Source: Planctomycetota bacterium
Lineage (GTDB): Bacteria; Planctomycetota; Phycisphaerae; UBA1845
Direction of reading: 5' to 3'
NCBI GenBank assembly: GCA_022563615.1
Contig: JADFMZ010000190.1
Coordinates: 1 to 6,467 of the forward strand
Length of the DNA stretch: 6,467 nt
Positions 1 through 6,357 of the stretch are shown piece after piece. How positions within the stretch are numbered: position 1 is the stretch's first letter; every line of letters starts with the position of its first letter. A program made the position numbers and the translations under genes. Below the pieces are notes generated by a model, which worked only from the letters and a program-made list of their open reading frames with translations, was not told the DNA's origin and searched no databases.

Positions 1-1401
1 CGGCAGGGATTGCATATCCATCGCCCGCACAAACTCCGTAGCATCGCCTTTTTTCGACGTTTTTTCGGCGCGCTCCGAGGCATAGTGGAGCAGGAACGGC
101 GAAAAGATCACCAGGGCGGCGACCCCAATCCGCTTTCGAGTGCGGCTTGCGCTGGGAGGCAGGATGGGCACGGTGGCGACACCCAGGAGCACCGTGGCGG
201 TCCAGATCATCGGGAGCAAGTCGGCGGCTTGGCCCCACATGCGATACGCGCACACGAACGCCAGCGTGCTGACGATCATGCCCACGAATAACCACAGCGC
301 CGCCCGGCATCGTTGAAACGTAACCCAGGCGCCCAGTACGATCATCGTCAAGACCAAACCGAGCGTCGTGGATCGGTAGAGAAAGAACTCGTTGCGAACC
401 CACCTGAGTTTTCGCCACGCGCCGGTCCACGTGTTGCCCATCGCGTAGTCGAACTCACGGGCCGAGGTGTGCCAGACCACGCGCTCAAGCTTGGCCCCAA
501 CGCCTTCGGTCGTGTCCGGCAGGCCCCGATTCTCTTGGTTCCATCGTTCTATGTAATTGTAAGGCGTGGCGGGCTGGTCCCGGACGTACAGGTATCCCAC
601 CGAGTACAGACCGGGCAGGGCTGCGCAGGCCGTGGCCAGAGACAGGGATCGCGCCCAGCTCCATGTTCGAGCGTCGTTGGAACGCCGACGCTGCCAGCAG
701 CGCCAGCCATACCACCAGGCCGCCATGATGAAAGGGAGCATGAAAAGAATCGGCGGGCGGTTGGCCAGAGACACGCCGTACAAGGCCGCCGCAATGTACA
801 GATCACGGCGGGCGCCGACTTGCTCGAACCGGACCAACAGATAGACGGCGCCGGCAAGAAACGCCAGCGAAGGAAGGTAGACCTCCGGCGCCACCAGGCT
901 CCACCACATGCGCGGATGAGTCAGCAAGGTCAAGGCCGTAAGACACGATACCGCCGGCGCCACGCCAAGGCGCACCTGCAACAATATGCAGAGCCCGATG
1001 ACGATCAGCCCTGAAGCCAGGCAGGCCAGCGTCACCATATAGGCTGGGTTGACGCCCGGCACGAGCGTAGCCAGATAGCCGAGCGATACGTAGCCCGGGT
1101 AGCCCGGCGCATGGGTGATGCCGAGCGTCGCACTGGCCAATTGCAACTCACCCGAATCGCCGGAACAAATACCCGGCGGCAGTCGAGGGATCGCCAGCGC
1201 CGCGACAGCGATCAAGGTGGCCAGTATGAGAAGACGATCGCGCAGAGGCAGCTTCGACCAGGTTCCGAGGTTCCGCCCGTCGGCGTCACAGGCATTGTGC
1301 GAACCCAATTCCGATTCATGCGGCGGGTCCGCGCGGTCGGGGCGCGAGGCGGTTGGGCGGTTGGGTTGGGGATTCGACCTGCCGCGACTCGACCAAGGCA
1401 T
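1..1401 (-). CDS. DUF2723/GT117 (TMEM260-like) membrane glycosyltransferase, C-terminus cut by window edge
   Basis: Open frame without a stop from 1401 to base 1, giving 467 visible residues. Family signatures seen in order: an acidic DSGEL motif at residues 82-86; GITHAPGYP at 94-102, matching the family's 'LG.pHpPG.P' stretch; YGVSLANRP at 208-216, matching the 'GLSLgnH' block; and about 268-330 a YLYVRDQPATP...WHTSAREFDYAM stretch, matching the family's 'R.aanP...W..P' and 'R.f.Y' loop. Hydrophobic segments lie near 57-73, 105-147, 151-168, 347-362, 367-387, 398-416 and 424-441. These place it in the inner membrane as a GT-C-fold enzyme using a lipid-linked sugar; the acidic pair in the first extracytoplasmic loop is the likely catalytic site (inferred from GT-C enzymes). 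Relatives of eukaryotic TMEM260 O-mannosylate proteins, but the bacterial acceptor is unknown. The ATG at 1401 is the only ATG before the first membrane segment; a GGGAG lies 10 nt upstream. A TTG at 1452 is the only other candidate I noted. The first 47 residues are hydrophilic and Pro/Arg-rich, an unusual extension. Confidence 0.88.
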   Translation of the reverse strand, partial: MPWSSRGRSNPQPNRPTASRPDRADPPHESELGSHNACDADGRNLGTWSKLPLRDRLLILATLIAVAALAIPRLPPGICSGDSGELQLASATLGITHAPGYPGYVSLGYLATLVPGVNPAYMVTLACLASGLIVIGLCILLQVRLGVAPAVSCLTALTLLTHPRMWWSLVAPEVYLPSLAFLAGAVYLLVRFEQVGARRDLYIAAALYGVSLANRPPILFMLPFIMAAWWYGWRCWQRRRSNDARTWSWARSLSLATACAALPGLYSVGYLYVRDQPATPYNYIERWNQENRGLPDTTEGVGAKLERVVWHTSAREFDYAMGNTWTGAWRKLRWVRNEFFLYRSTTLGLVLTMIVLGAWVTFQRCRAALWLFVGMIVSTLAFVCAYRMWGQAADLLPMIWTATVLLGVATVPILPPSASRTRKRIGVAALVIFSPFLLHYASERAEKTSKKGDATEFVRAMDMQSLP

Positions 1402-1484
1402 CCGCGCACGACTCCCGTGGGTCCGCGATCCACAAAAAACAATACGGTCCAAACGCGAAGAGGCGTGATCCGTACAGAGGTAGC

Positions 1485-1847
1485 CTATTTGAGCCGGTAT
1501 CTTCCGTCGTCGATGACGATGTCGAATCCGGCATCCTCAAAGTGGTTGAGGTAGCGAAAGATGGTGCGTCGAGAGGCACTGGCGGCCTTCATCATCCCCT
1601 CGAGCGTCACACCTTTCTTCAGCAGGGTCACCAGTTGTTGGTGCCTCCCGCTGACGGACTTGTTGCTTTTCATGCTCTTGACCAGAGCAGCCGCGGTTCG
1701 CTTCTGTTGTTGGTTGCGACCGAAACCGCCCTTGGAGATCGCGAACTCGAGGGCATGGATAATGGTTTGGGTTTGAACGAAACTTGTGTTTTGCACGACG
1801 GACTCTCCCTTGTGCCATAGCTTGTCGTTTTCCTCCGCAAGCGCCAT
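1485..1847 (-). CDS. small helix-turn-helix protein (HTH_11-like winged helix)
   Basis: Encodes 120 residues. The C-terminal half (about 68-118) reads as a winged HTH: a first helix RHQQLVTLLKKG, a turn, then ASASRRTIFRYLNHFEDAGFD (recognition helix about 92-103) and a short beta wing IVIDDGRYRL ending the protein. This is the DNA-binding module found at the N-terminus of WYL/DeoR-type regulators, here without any effector domain. The N-terminal 67 residues are polar, with a Gln/Lys-rich stretch around 46-65, and I recognise no domain in them. Start choice is uncertain. The ATG at 1847 lacks a clear ribosome-binding site, whereas a GTG at 1796 (residue 18) is preceded by AAGGGAG at 8 nt and would give 103 residues. 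It lies 83 bases upstream of the GT117 gene on the same strand, so co-transcription is possible. It could be a local regulator or a DNA-binding accessory protein; no target site is evident. Confidence 0.72.
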   Translation of the reverse strand: MALAEENDKLWHKGESVVQNTSFVQTQTIIHALEFAISKGGFGRNQQQKRTAAALVKSMKSNKSVSGRHQQLVTLLKKGVTLEGMMKAASASRRTIFRYLNHFEDAGFDIVIDDGRYRLK

Positions 1848-2056
1848 GGTAACGCGAACCGGGGAGATTCGCCAAGGCCGTCAACCACGACACCCGATTT
1901 GGGGGAAAAATAGGAATCCCCGATGCTTCTGAGCCCGCTCCCGGGCGGCATGATCGCAGCCTATTGTTTTACATATACTTGAGGCCATTGAGGAATCATG
2001 GCCGGTCGAGAATCCTTGGAAACGGCTCAGAGGGGGCTTTGGGGTGGTGTCGGCCT

Positions 2057-2149
2057 TCACTGCAACAAGGCTGTCCGTCGCCTCAGCACCAACCCCCCCG
2101 CCGCAACTGCCCCCAGCGTCAGCACCACGATGATCACCTTTCGGATCAT
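2057..2149 (-). CDS. possible 30-residue membrane microprotein
   Basis: Short frame too small for most gene finders. It begins MIRKVIIVVLTLGAVAAGG and ends in an Arg-rich tail (LRRRTALLQ). The basic N-terminus followed by about 19 hydrophobic residues and then RRR has the form of a single-pass membrane peptide or an uncleaved signal anchor. Ribosome-binding support is weak: GGCGGAT lies about 15 nt or more upstream. A four-codon frame starting at 2160 stops in an ATGA overlap with this start. A run of seven G (minus strand) at codons 17-19 is a likely slippage site: shifting one base there would leave a signal-like N-terminus joined to about 70 further residues. The peptide could therefore be complete, or be the head of a frameshifted longer secreted protein. 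It sits between the SGNH and HTH genes on the same strand. No function is assigned. Confidence 0.35.
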   Translation of the reverse strand: MIRKVIIVVLTLGAVAAGGLVLRRRTALLQ

Positions 2150-2170
2150 GGTTGATTCATTCTATCCGCC

Positions 2171-2224
2171 GCGTCCAGGATAGCCTCCGCGCACGGCTCG
2201 AAGGCAGGTCTCCTCCCTGGACGC
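2171..2224 (-). repeat. 9-bp perfect inverted repeat 3' of the SGNH gene
   Basis: Arms GCGTCCAGG (2171-2179) and CCTGGACGC (2216-2224) are exact reverse complements separated by 36 bases. The structure begins 26 bases past the SGNH stop codon and ends about 20 bases before the start of the possible microprotein ORF. There is no T-run after either arm, so a standard intrinsic terminator is not supported. An RNA stem that protects the 3' end or separates the two genes is possible. Confidence 0.45.
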
Positions 2225-2250
2225 CCCCTACCCGGGTCGTGACTTCCGAG

Positions 2251-3420
2251 CTAGGGTACGAGGTTGTGCGAGACCAGTCCGTCGTAAACCGCTTGCGCAA
2301 TGATTCCGTAGCCCTCCGGCGTGCAGTGGCCGTCCTTGGGCCAGTAGGGTGGCCGGCCGGTCTCGTCTCGCACTGCGGCGAGTGCCGGCTGGGTGTCGAT
2401 GAACGCATCGACACCGGCGGCGATCTGCGCGGCGAGGATTTGTCCTGCTACGGGCGAGAGCTTCGCCTGCGGTACGCTCACGACGACGAAGCTCGCTTGT
2501 TGTTCGTGGGCGATCTTGCGCATCCGGTTGTACTCTGCGAATACGGTCTGCCACGCGGCGCGAATGTCCTCCTGAGACACGTCGCCGATGTCGAGAACGG
2601 GAGCCCGATTCCGATCGATGACGGTCGCGAGTGCACTGAGCACGACGCGGGCGGTGTGAGAATTGAGGTATAGCCATATTCCGGTGGAGCCAAGGGCCTG
2701 GCTTCGGCGGGACAAGAGGTATCCCTCTCGTCTGGATGGCCGCAACGCTTCAACGCCCTTGACTGTGTCCACCACGTCGTTCGGGAGAAACGTCACGAGA
2801 ACGAGGTCCGGCTCATAGGCCATCCCGTAGTGCTCAAGTAGGTGACGCTCCATTTCAGGAAAGTACCTGGGTTGGCCAGCCTTGATGATCTCGACCTCCG
2901 GGTGCCCGTGGCTTCGGCGATTGAGCAAGGCCTCGAGGCGTACGAGGTACGTCTCCTCAAAGGCTGCGCCTGCCCCCCAGCTGAAGCTGTCTCCAACCGC
3001 AACAATGCGGAAGACGCCGGCCGGTTTCTCCAGCGTATGCTCCCTGTCGCGGAACCCGGCGGAGTTGGTTCGGTACGAAAAATCGAACTCTCTACTCTTG
3101 CTTGTTCCCGTCCTGAACGTATTGGGCTTCTTTCGAAACGCCAGATACGGGTCGTCGATGAAATCCTGGTACTGTTGCGGAAGGGGCGGCGCAAGATCAA
3201 GTAGTCTGATTGCTGCCTCGGCTACGCACACAGACACAAGTAGCGAGAGGCATACAACGGCGAGTTTGAACAGCGTGCGCCGGCGGGCGCGGGAGGCGCA
3301 TTCGCGGTCCTCTAGTGAGCTCTGGACGGGACGATCGCGCTGAGCGCGCCGTGCCGAGGGTGGGGCGTGCCGTTGTGGACGCCTCCCGCCGCTTCGACCG
3401 CGGGCTTTTCGCTTAGCCAT
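2251..3420 (-). CDS. membrane-anchored SGNH/GDSL-family hydrolase
   Basis: Encodes 389 residues. The SGNH blocks are all visible: VAVGDSFSWGAG with nucleophile Ser145 (block I), a Gly at 182 in KAGQPRY (block II), Asn214 in LPNDVVD (block III), and Asp363/His365 in WPKDGHCTPEGYGIIAQAV (block V). The Ser-His-Asp site and both oxyanion residues are therefore present, and it should be an active esterase or acyl transfer/removal enzyme. Residues 50-72 form one membrane segment or uncleaved signal anchor, with the catalytic domain expected outside the cytoplasm. The first 49 residues are cytoplasmic and very basic (15 Arg). Proteins of this layout often deacetylate or acetylate polysaccharide, but the substrate cannot be read here. 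The ATG at 3420 is preceded by GGGGAG at 7 nt (3428-3433). That ribosome-binding site lies inside the last codons of the 24-codon leader ORF, which ends four bases before this start, so translational coupling is likely. Expression is probably from the promoter at 3549-3578. Confidence 0.9.
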   Translation of the reverse strand: MAKRKARGRSGGRRPQRHAPPSARRAQRDRPVQSSLEDRECASRARRRTLFKLAVVCLSLLVSVCVAEAAIRLLDLAPPLPQQYQDFIDDPYLAFRKKPNTFRTGTSKSREFDFSYRTNSAGFRDREHTLEKPAGVFRIVAVGDSFSWGAGAAFEETYLVRLEALLNRRSHGHPEVEIIKAGQPRYFPEMERHLLEHYGMAYEPDLVLVTFLPNDVVDTVKGVEALRPSRREGYLLSRRSQALGSTGIWLYLNSHTARVVLSALATVIDRNRAPVLDIGDVSQEDIRAAWQTVFAEYNRMRKIAHEQQASFVVVSVPQAKLSPVAGQILAAQIAAGVDAFIDTQPALAAVRDETGRPPYWPKDGHCTPEGYGIIAQAVYDGLVSHNLVP

Positions 3421-3424
3421 CGTC

Positions 3425-3499
3425 CTACTCCCCGGGTACCGTTTCGACGGCCCCCTGGATCATAACCAACAAGCCAACAACGAATCCCGCACGCGACAT
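3425..3499 (-). CDS. 24-codon leader ORF / hydrophobic microprotein upstream of the SGNH gene
   Basis: Frame MSRAGFVVGLLVMIQGAVET plus four residues, ending in TAG four bases before the SGNH start (in a different frame). It has the best ribosome-binding site in the window, AGGGAGGG at 6 nt from the ATG, and a well-placed promoter about 43 nt upstream of its start. A hydrophobic core (about residues 5-14) follows one Arg. The SGNH ribosome-binding site overlaps its last codons, so translation of this frame would directly affect initiation of the downstream gene. It may be a cis-acting leader peptide or a true small membrane protein; the sequence does not tell which. I recognise no family. Confidence 0.5.
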   Translation of the reverse strand: MSRAGFVVGLLVMIQGAVETVPGE

Positions 3500-3505
3500 A
3501 GCTAA

Positions 3506-3513
3506 CCCTCCCT
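3506..3513 (-). promoter_or_regulatory. strong Shine-Dalgarno site for the 24-codon leader
   Basis: AGGGAGGG on the minus strand, 6 nt before the ATG at 3499. Its length and spacing are near ideal, and it is the main reason for believing the leader frame is translated. Confidence 0.6.
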
Positions 3514-3548
3514 AGAACGTGGTTCTGATTCGACTGGACCTGACCGGT

Positions 3549-3578
3549 AGTATACCAGCGCGAGCACCACTCACTCAA
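3549..3578 (-). promoter_or_regulatory. sigma70-like promoter for leader ORF and SGNH gene
   Basis: Minus-strand TTGAGT (3573-3578) and TATACT (3549-3554) are separated by 18 bases. The -10 box matches the consensus at five of six positions and is preceded by TGG, an extended -10 feature. The predicted transcript start is near 3542, giving a 5' leader of about 43 nt before the 24-codon ORF. This suggests the leader and the SGNH gene form their own unit, separate from pepD. Confidence 0.55.
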
Positions 3579-3878
3579 GAGAAAAGGGCACCCGCCGCCC
3601 TGTGCTTAGGCCTTAGGAGGGGCCGAGCGACGGGACACACAAAGTCATCCTTGACACCCAACCCGGTGCGTCGGGCGGGTGACCTGCGTTAACTAGCGCC
3701 GGCATCACCGAGCGCCCTGGATCGAATACCGCCGAAGACCTACGAAGTCCCATGATCTCGGCGGCGGCGGCGCTTGCAAACCTCATATTCCGATCAGCAA
3801 GGTTCCGACGGGCACGATGGTTCGGGATGACTTTTTCGCGATGGGCAGTCGGCAAGAGCCCTGATGCTAACGCCCGTC
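3579..3878. other. intergenic stretch without a recognisable gene
   Basis: Between the pepD stop and the promoter of the SGNH unit. Short open frames occur on both strands but have no recognisable domain. The only features seen are a GCC-repeat patch near 3760-3772 and a weak GGGC/GCCC stem followed by TTTTCTC on the minus strand (about 3577-3600). That stem might end pepD transcription but is too short to call. Confidence 0.5.
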
Positions 3879-3890
3879 TCAACGCTCTTG
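3853..3890 (-). repeat. 7-bp inverted repeat spanning the pepD stop codon
   Basis: CAAGAGC (3853-3859) and GCTCTTG (3884-3890) are exact reverse complements with a 24-base loop containing the stop codon at 3879-3881. No T-run follows, so a terminator role is unsupported; it could be chance. Confidence 0.3.
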
Positions 3891-5381
3891 GGCGAAGGCG
3901 CCCAGCAACGCCACGAGGTAACGCCAAGTGCTCTCAACGGTAGCAACATACACGCGCTCTTCCGGACTATGTGCCCCACGGATGGTTGGTCCTAGTGACA
4001 CCATGTCCATACCTCCGACGCGCTCACCAATAATACCACACTCAAGACCGGCATGAATGGCTGCAACGTTCGGCTCGTCACCGAACAGTTCTTTATAGAC
4101 CCGGCGGCAGATTGCCAACGTTGGCGAATCCGGGTTCGGCGACCATCCTGGGTATTCATTGCCCAAAGCAACCTTGGCGCCGGCAAGACGTCCAATGGCA
4201 GCGAGCTGATCAAACGTCTCGCGCTTCCTTGAATCGGACGAGCTGCGCGAGAGCATTCCGGCAGCAATGACGATTTGCGATTCCCTAATTTCCGTGGTAA
4301 TCGTCGAAACGTTGTTAGACGTTTCCACCAGCGCGGAAACCTTGGGGTGCATTCCCAACACTCCGCTGGGAATCGCTGACAATGCCAGTAGGATCCGATC
4401 GGTATCGCTGGTCGAAACGCAAATCGGACGAGGAGCGCCCGACTCACGTTCCACTTGGACGGTGACATCGGGTTCGCAGGATTCAGCCTGGGCTTCGGAT
4501 GCAACATCCGCACTCGCCGTCTTCAACGCCTCCAGCGTGCCGACAGGGCCAACGACGATGGCCGCCGCCTCGCGCGGGATGGCGTTGCGCTTGCTCCCAC
4601 CCGAGATCTCGAACAGTTGCAGCGAGGTGGCGGGAACGCGAAGCAGGGTCCGTACGAGAAGCTTGATTGCGTTGGCCCTGCCCTCGTGAATGTCGCAGCC
4701 GGAGTGTCCGCCGCGCAAGCCGGTGACGGTGACCCGGCAGATTTCCCCTCCCTGCGGCGGCGGTTCGGCCTTAAATGTCCACGCCAGATTGGCGTCGCAG
4801 CCACCCGCACATCCAATGTAAATCGAGTCATGCTCCTCCGAGTCCAAATTCAGCATTCTTCGACCTCGGAAGGACTCTTGGGTCAGCGCCTTGGCGCCCG
4901 TCATGCCGTCTTCTTCGTCGGCTGTGAACAACAGCTCCAGGGGACCGTGAACGACTTCCGGTGATGTCGCTGCAGCCAGTGCAAGCGCGACGCCGATACC
5001 GTTGTCGGCCCCGAGCGTCGTACCTTCGGCTCGAACGATGCGCTCTCCGGTTTTCGGTTCGGTCTCCAAGACCAGATGGATACCTTCGTTGCTAAAGTCG
5101 TGCGCTGTGGACGAGTTCTTCTCGCACACCATATCAAGATGAGCCTGAAGAACGGTAACCGGCGCATCCTCATGGCCTTTCGTTGCCGCCACGCTAATCA
5201 GCAGATTGCCGGTGCGGTCTTCGTTGACCGCAAGGCCTCGCCCCTCGGCGACCTCCCGCACGTGCTTGCGGATACGTTCCTCTTGCTTCGACGGCCGAGG
5301 TACGGCTGCAATCCCGATGAAGAAACCCCAAACCGATTGCGGCTCAAGCCCGGCCAATGTTTTCTCTGAGACTTGCGACAT
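3879..5381 (-). CDS. pepD: aminoacyl-histidine dipeptidase (peptidase family M20C)
   Basis: Cytosolic zinc dipeptidase that hydrolyses Xaa-His dipeptides, including carnosine-like substrates, with broad specificity; a peptide-recycling housekeeping role. With the start at 5381 the protein has 500 residues, close to the roughly 485 of the E. coli enzyme. Conserved sites visible: QAHLDMV with His81 (metal) and Asp83; GADNG with Asp126 (bridging metal ligand); TADEEDGMTGA with catalytic Glu156 and metal ligand Glu157; LNLDSEE with Asp180; and GAHSPEE with His471 as the last metal ligand. GLRGGHSG (His226) and GGSKRNAIPRE (about 262-272) mark the lid/dimerisation domain. The set is complete, so it should be active. 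The frame is open to an ATG at 5468, but the extra 29 residues resemble nothing in the family. The ATG at 5381 begins MSQVSEKTLAGLEP, aligns with family N-termini, and has GGGAG 10 nt upstream. No convincing promoter was found; it seems to be transcribed alone. Confidence 0.95.
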   Translation of the reverse strand: MSQVSEKTLAGLEPQSVWGFFIGIAAVPRPSKQEERIRKHVREVAEGRGLAVNEDRTGNLLISVAATKGHEDAPVTVLQAHLDMVCEKNSSTAHDFSNEGIHLVLETEPKTGERIVRAEGTTLGADNGIGVALALAAATSPEVVHGPLELLFTADEEDGMTGAKALTQESFRGRRMLNLDSEEHDSIYIGCAGGCDANLAWTFKAEPPPQGGEICRVTVTGLRGGHSGCDIHEGRANAIKLLVRTLLRVPATSLQLFEISGGSKRNAIPREAAAIVVGPVGTLEALKTASADVASEAQAESCEPDVTVQVERESGAPRPICVSTSDTDRILLALSAIPSGVLGMHPKVSALVETSNNVSTITTEIRESQIVIAAGMLSRSSSDSRKRETFDQLAAIGRLAGAKVALGNEYPGWSPNPDSPTLAICRRVYKELFGDEPNVAAIHAGLECGIIGERVGGMDMVSLGPTIRGAHSPEERVYVATVESTWRYLVALLGAFAQER

Positions 5382-5846
5382 CACCTTTGCACTCCCACAT
5401 TTTGAAGTAGGCGCCCTTGAACCGACAGCCGAGGTAAAGTCGGTCGACTGATTGGAACACTGAAACAACAGGCGCTAACCAAGTTCCAACAGGACAAACG
5501 GGTCTTACACATGCCATACCGTGACATCAGCGAGTGGAATCGTAAGCATTTCATTTCGCGCGTTGTTGGAACCCTGGCCATGATGCTACTGTAGGATCTG
5601 TCCAAAGCCAACCTGGAACCACGGTTAGAGGGTGGATACGCTGCGAAACGGTGATGCCAACCGCCGACCTGCGAAAACACAGCAGCTTGGCCTCGTTGGA
5701 CGCTTCGATCTCGCCGGCCTAGCTTCATGGCTCGGTCCACGGTTTGTGTCATCGACTCTGGACCTGGACCCACCCGAAACTACTCAGCGTACAGTGGCCC
5801 GGAACGTCACGCATGTTCGACGCAGAACGTTCTCATGTCCGTCGTA
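5382..5846. other. non-coding stretch upstream of pepD
   Basis: I find no recognisable protein, RNA gene or repeat. Frames on both strands here lack family resemblance and are probably chance. The pepD promoter should lie near the left end of this stretch, but no -35/-10 pair stands out. Confidence 0.5.
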
Positions 5847-6027
5847 TCGATATCGTTCAAGCGAGTCGGTCAAGCGACCCCTCGCAAGAAGGGCATCACC
5901 GAGTTGCACGTCATGGGATACGCGATCCGGTCGGCTTGAGTTCGAGCGCCTCGGCATAGTAAGAGAGTGCGGCGCGCGCCGCTTGGCCGTCCCGGCTCGC
6001 GGCAAAACGCCTATTTGCCCGCCCCAT
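5847..6027 (-). pseudogene. frameshifted fragment with two TPR-like repeats
   Basis: Two adjacent minus-strand frames resemble consecutive tetratricopeptide repeats. The first (frame starting near 6027) contains AALSYYAEALELKP, matching TPR positions 20-32 (A20, Y24, A27, P32), and then hits TGA at 5911-5913. The second, in the next frame from about 5926, contains VQLGDALLARGRLTDSLERYR, matching L7, G8, L11, G15, small residue at 20, and Y24. If four bases near 5930 are treated as an insertion, the two pieces join with LKP-DR-V in exact 34-residue register. After ERYR the similarity ends (Asp where A27 is expected), and stops surround the region on both sides. This looks like the relic of a larger TPR protein. 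A chance match is possible because the fragment is short, but two in-register repeats make it less likely. Confidence 0.5.
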
Positions 6028-6357
6028 AGCGCCAATCCTGCCTCTGATGCCTCCGGGACAACGATTCCCGGGCGTTTTCGTGCAGCTTCAACCGGTGCCC
6101 CACGTCTCGGACGTAAACCTAAGCAGCAAGGACATCAGCAGCCTCTCCTCGGTGGGTGCCGTGGCTGGGTTTCTGACGAACCCAGGCTAAGCGGGACAAA
6201 CAGGCGACGATCCGGCAAACTTGGAAACGCAGAGCGTTGCTGGTACGCTGCCTTATCGGCGGTGGTCGGATGATCCGCGTAGTGCGGATTTGCTGTCGCG
6301 CTGTCAACGGCGAGCAGCAAGAGAGTGTGGCGACGGATAGGACGCAGTAACGTAGCG
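6028..6357. other. no intact gene; possibly further decayed coding sequence
   Basis: All six frames are broken or lack family resemblance. One minus-strand frame reads through GEAADVLAA, a TAG, then VYVRDVGHRLKL and ARESLSR before another stop. It has a coding-like feel and may belong to the same decayed gene as the TPR fragment, but I cannot assign it. The right end is the upstream region of the plus-strand TIGR04255-type gene. Confidence 0.4.

Noticed and set aside
10..1014. Plus-strand open frames of 93 and 233 codons
   Set aside because: They lie opposite the GT117 gene, are rich in Arg/Gln/Gly and match nothing; the minus strand carries clear family motifs throughout.
1875..1910. TTGACG on the minus strand as the -35 box of an HTH gene promoter
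   Set aside because: No -10-like sequence at 16-18 bases downstream.
1951..1979. TATACT on the plus strand as a promoter
   Set aside because: No acceptable -35 box at 16-18 bases, and no plus-strand gene downstream.
3312..3578. Minus-strand 88-codon frame overlapping the leader and SGNH start
   Set aside because: It begins inside the promoter's -35 region, resembles nothing, and overlaps the better supported leader and SGNH frames.
3577..3600. Possible intrinsic terminator for pepD (GGGC stem, TTTTCTC tail)
   Set aside because: The stem is only four base pairs with a seven-base loop and overlaps the next promoter; too weak to call.
5382..5468. N-terminal extension of PepD to the ATG at 5468
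   Set aside because: The 29 extra residues lack family similarity, and the inner ATG has a ribosome-binding site and aligns with known N-termini.
5632..6273. Plus-strand open frame of 213 codons
   Set aside because: Its composition is low in hydrophobic pattern, no domain is recognisable, and it lies antisense to the TPR-like fragment. High GC makes long chance frames common.
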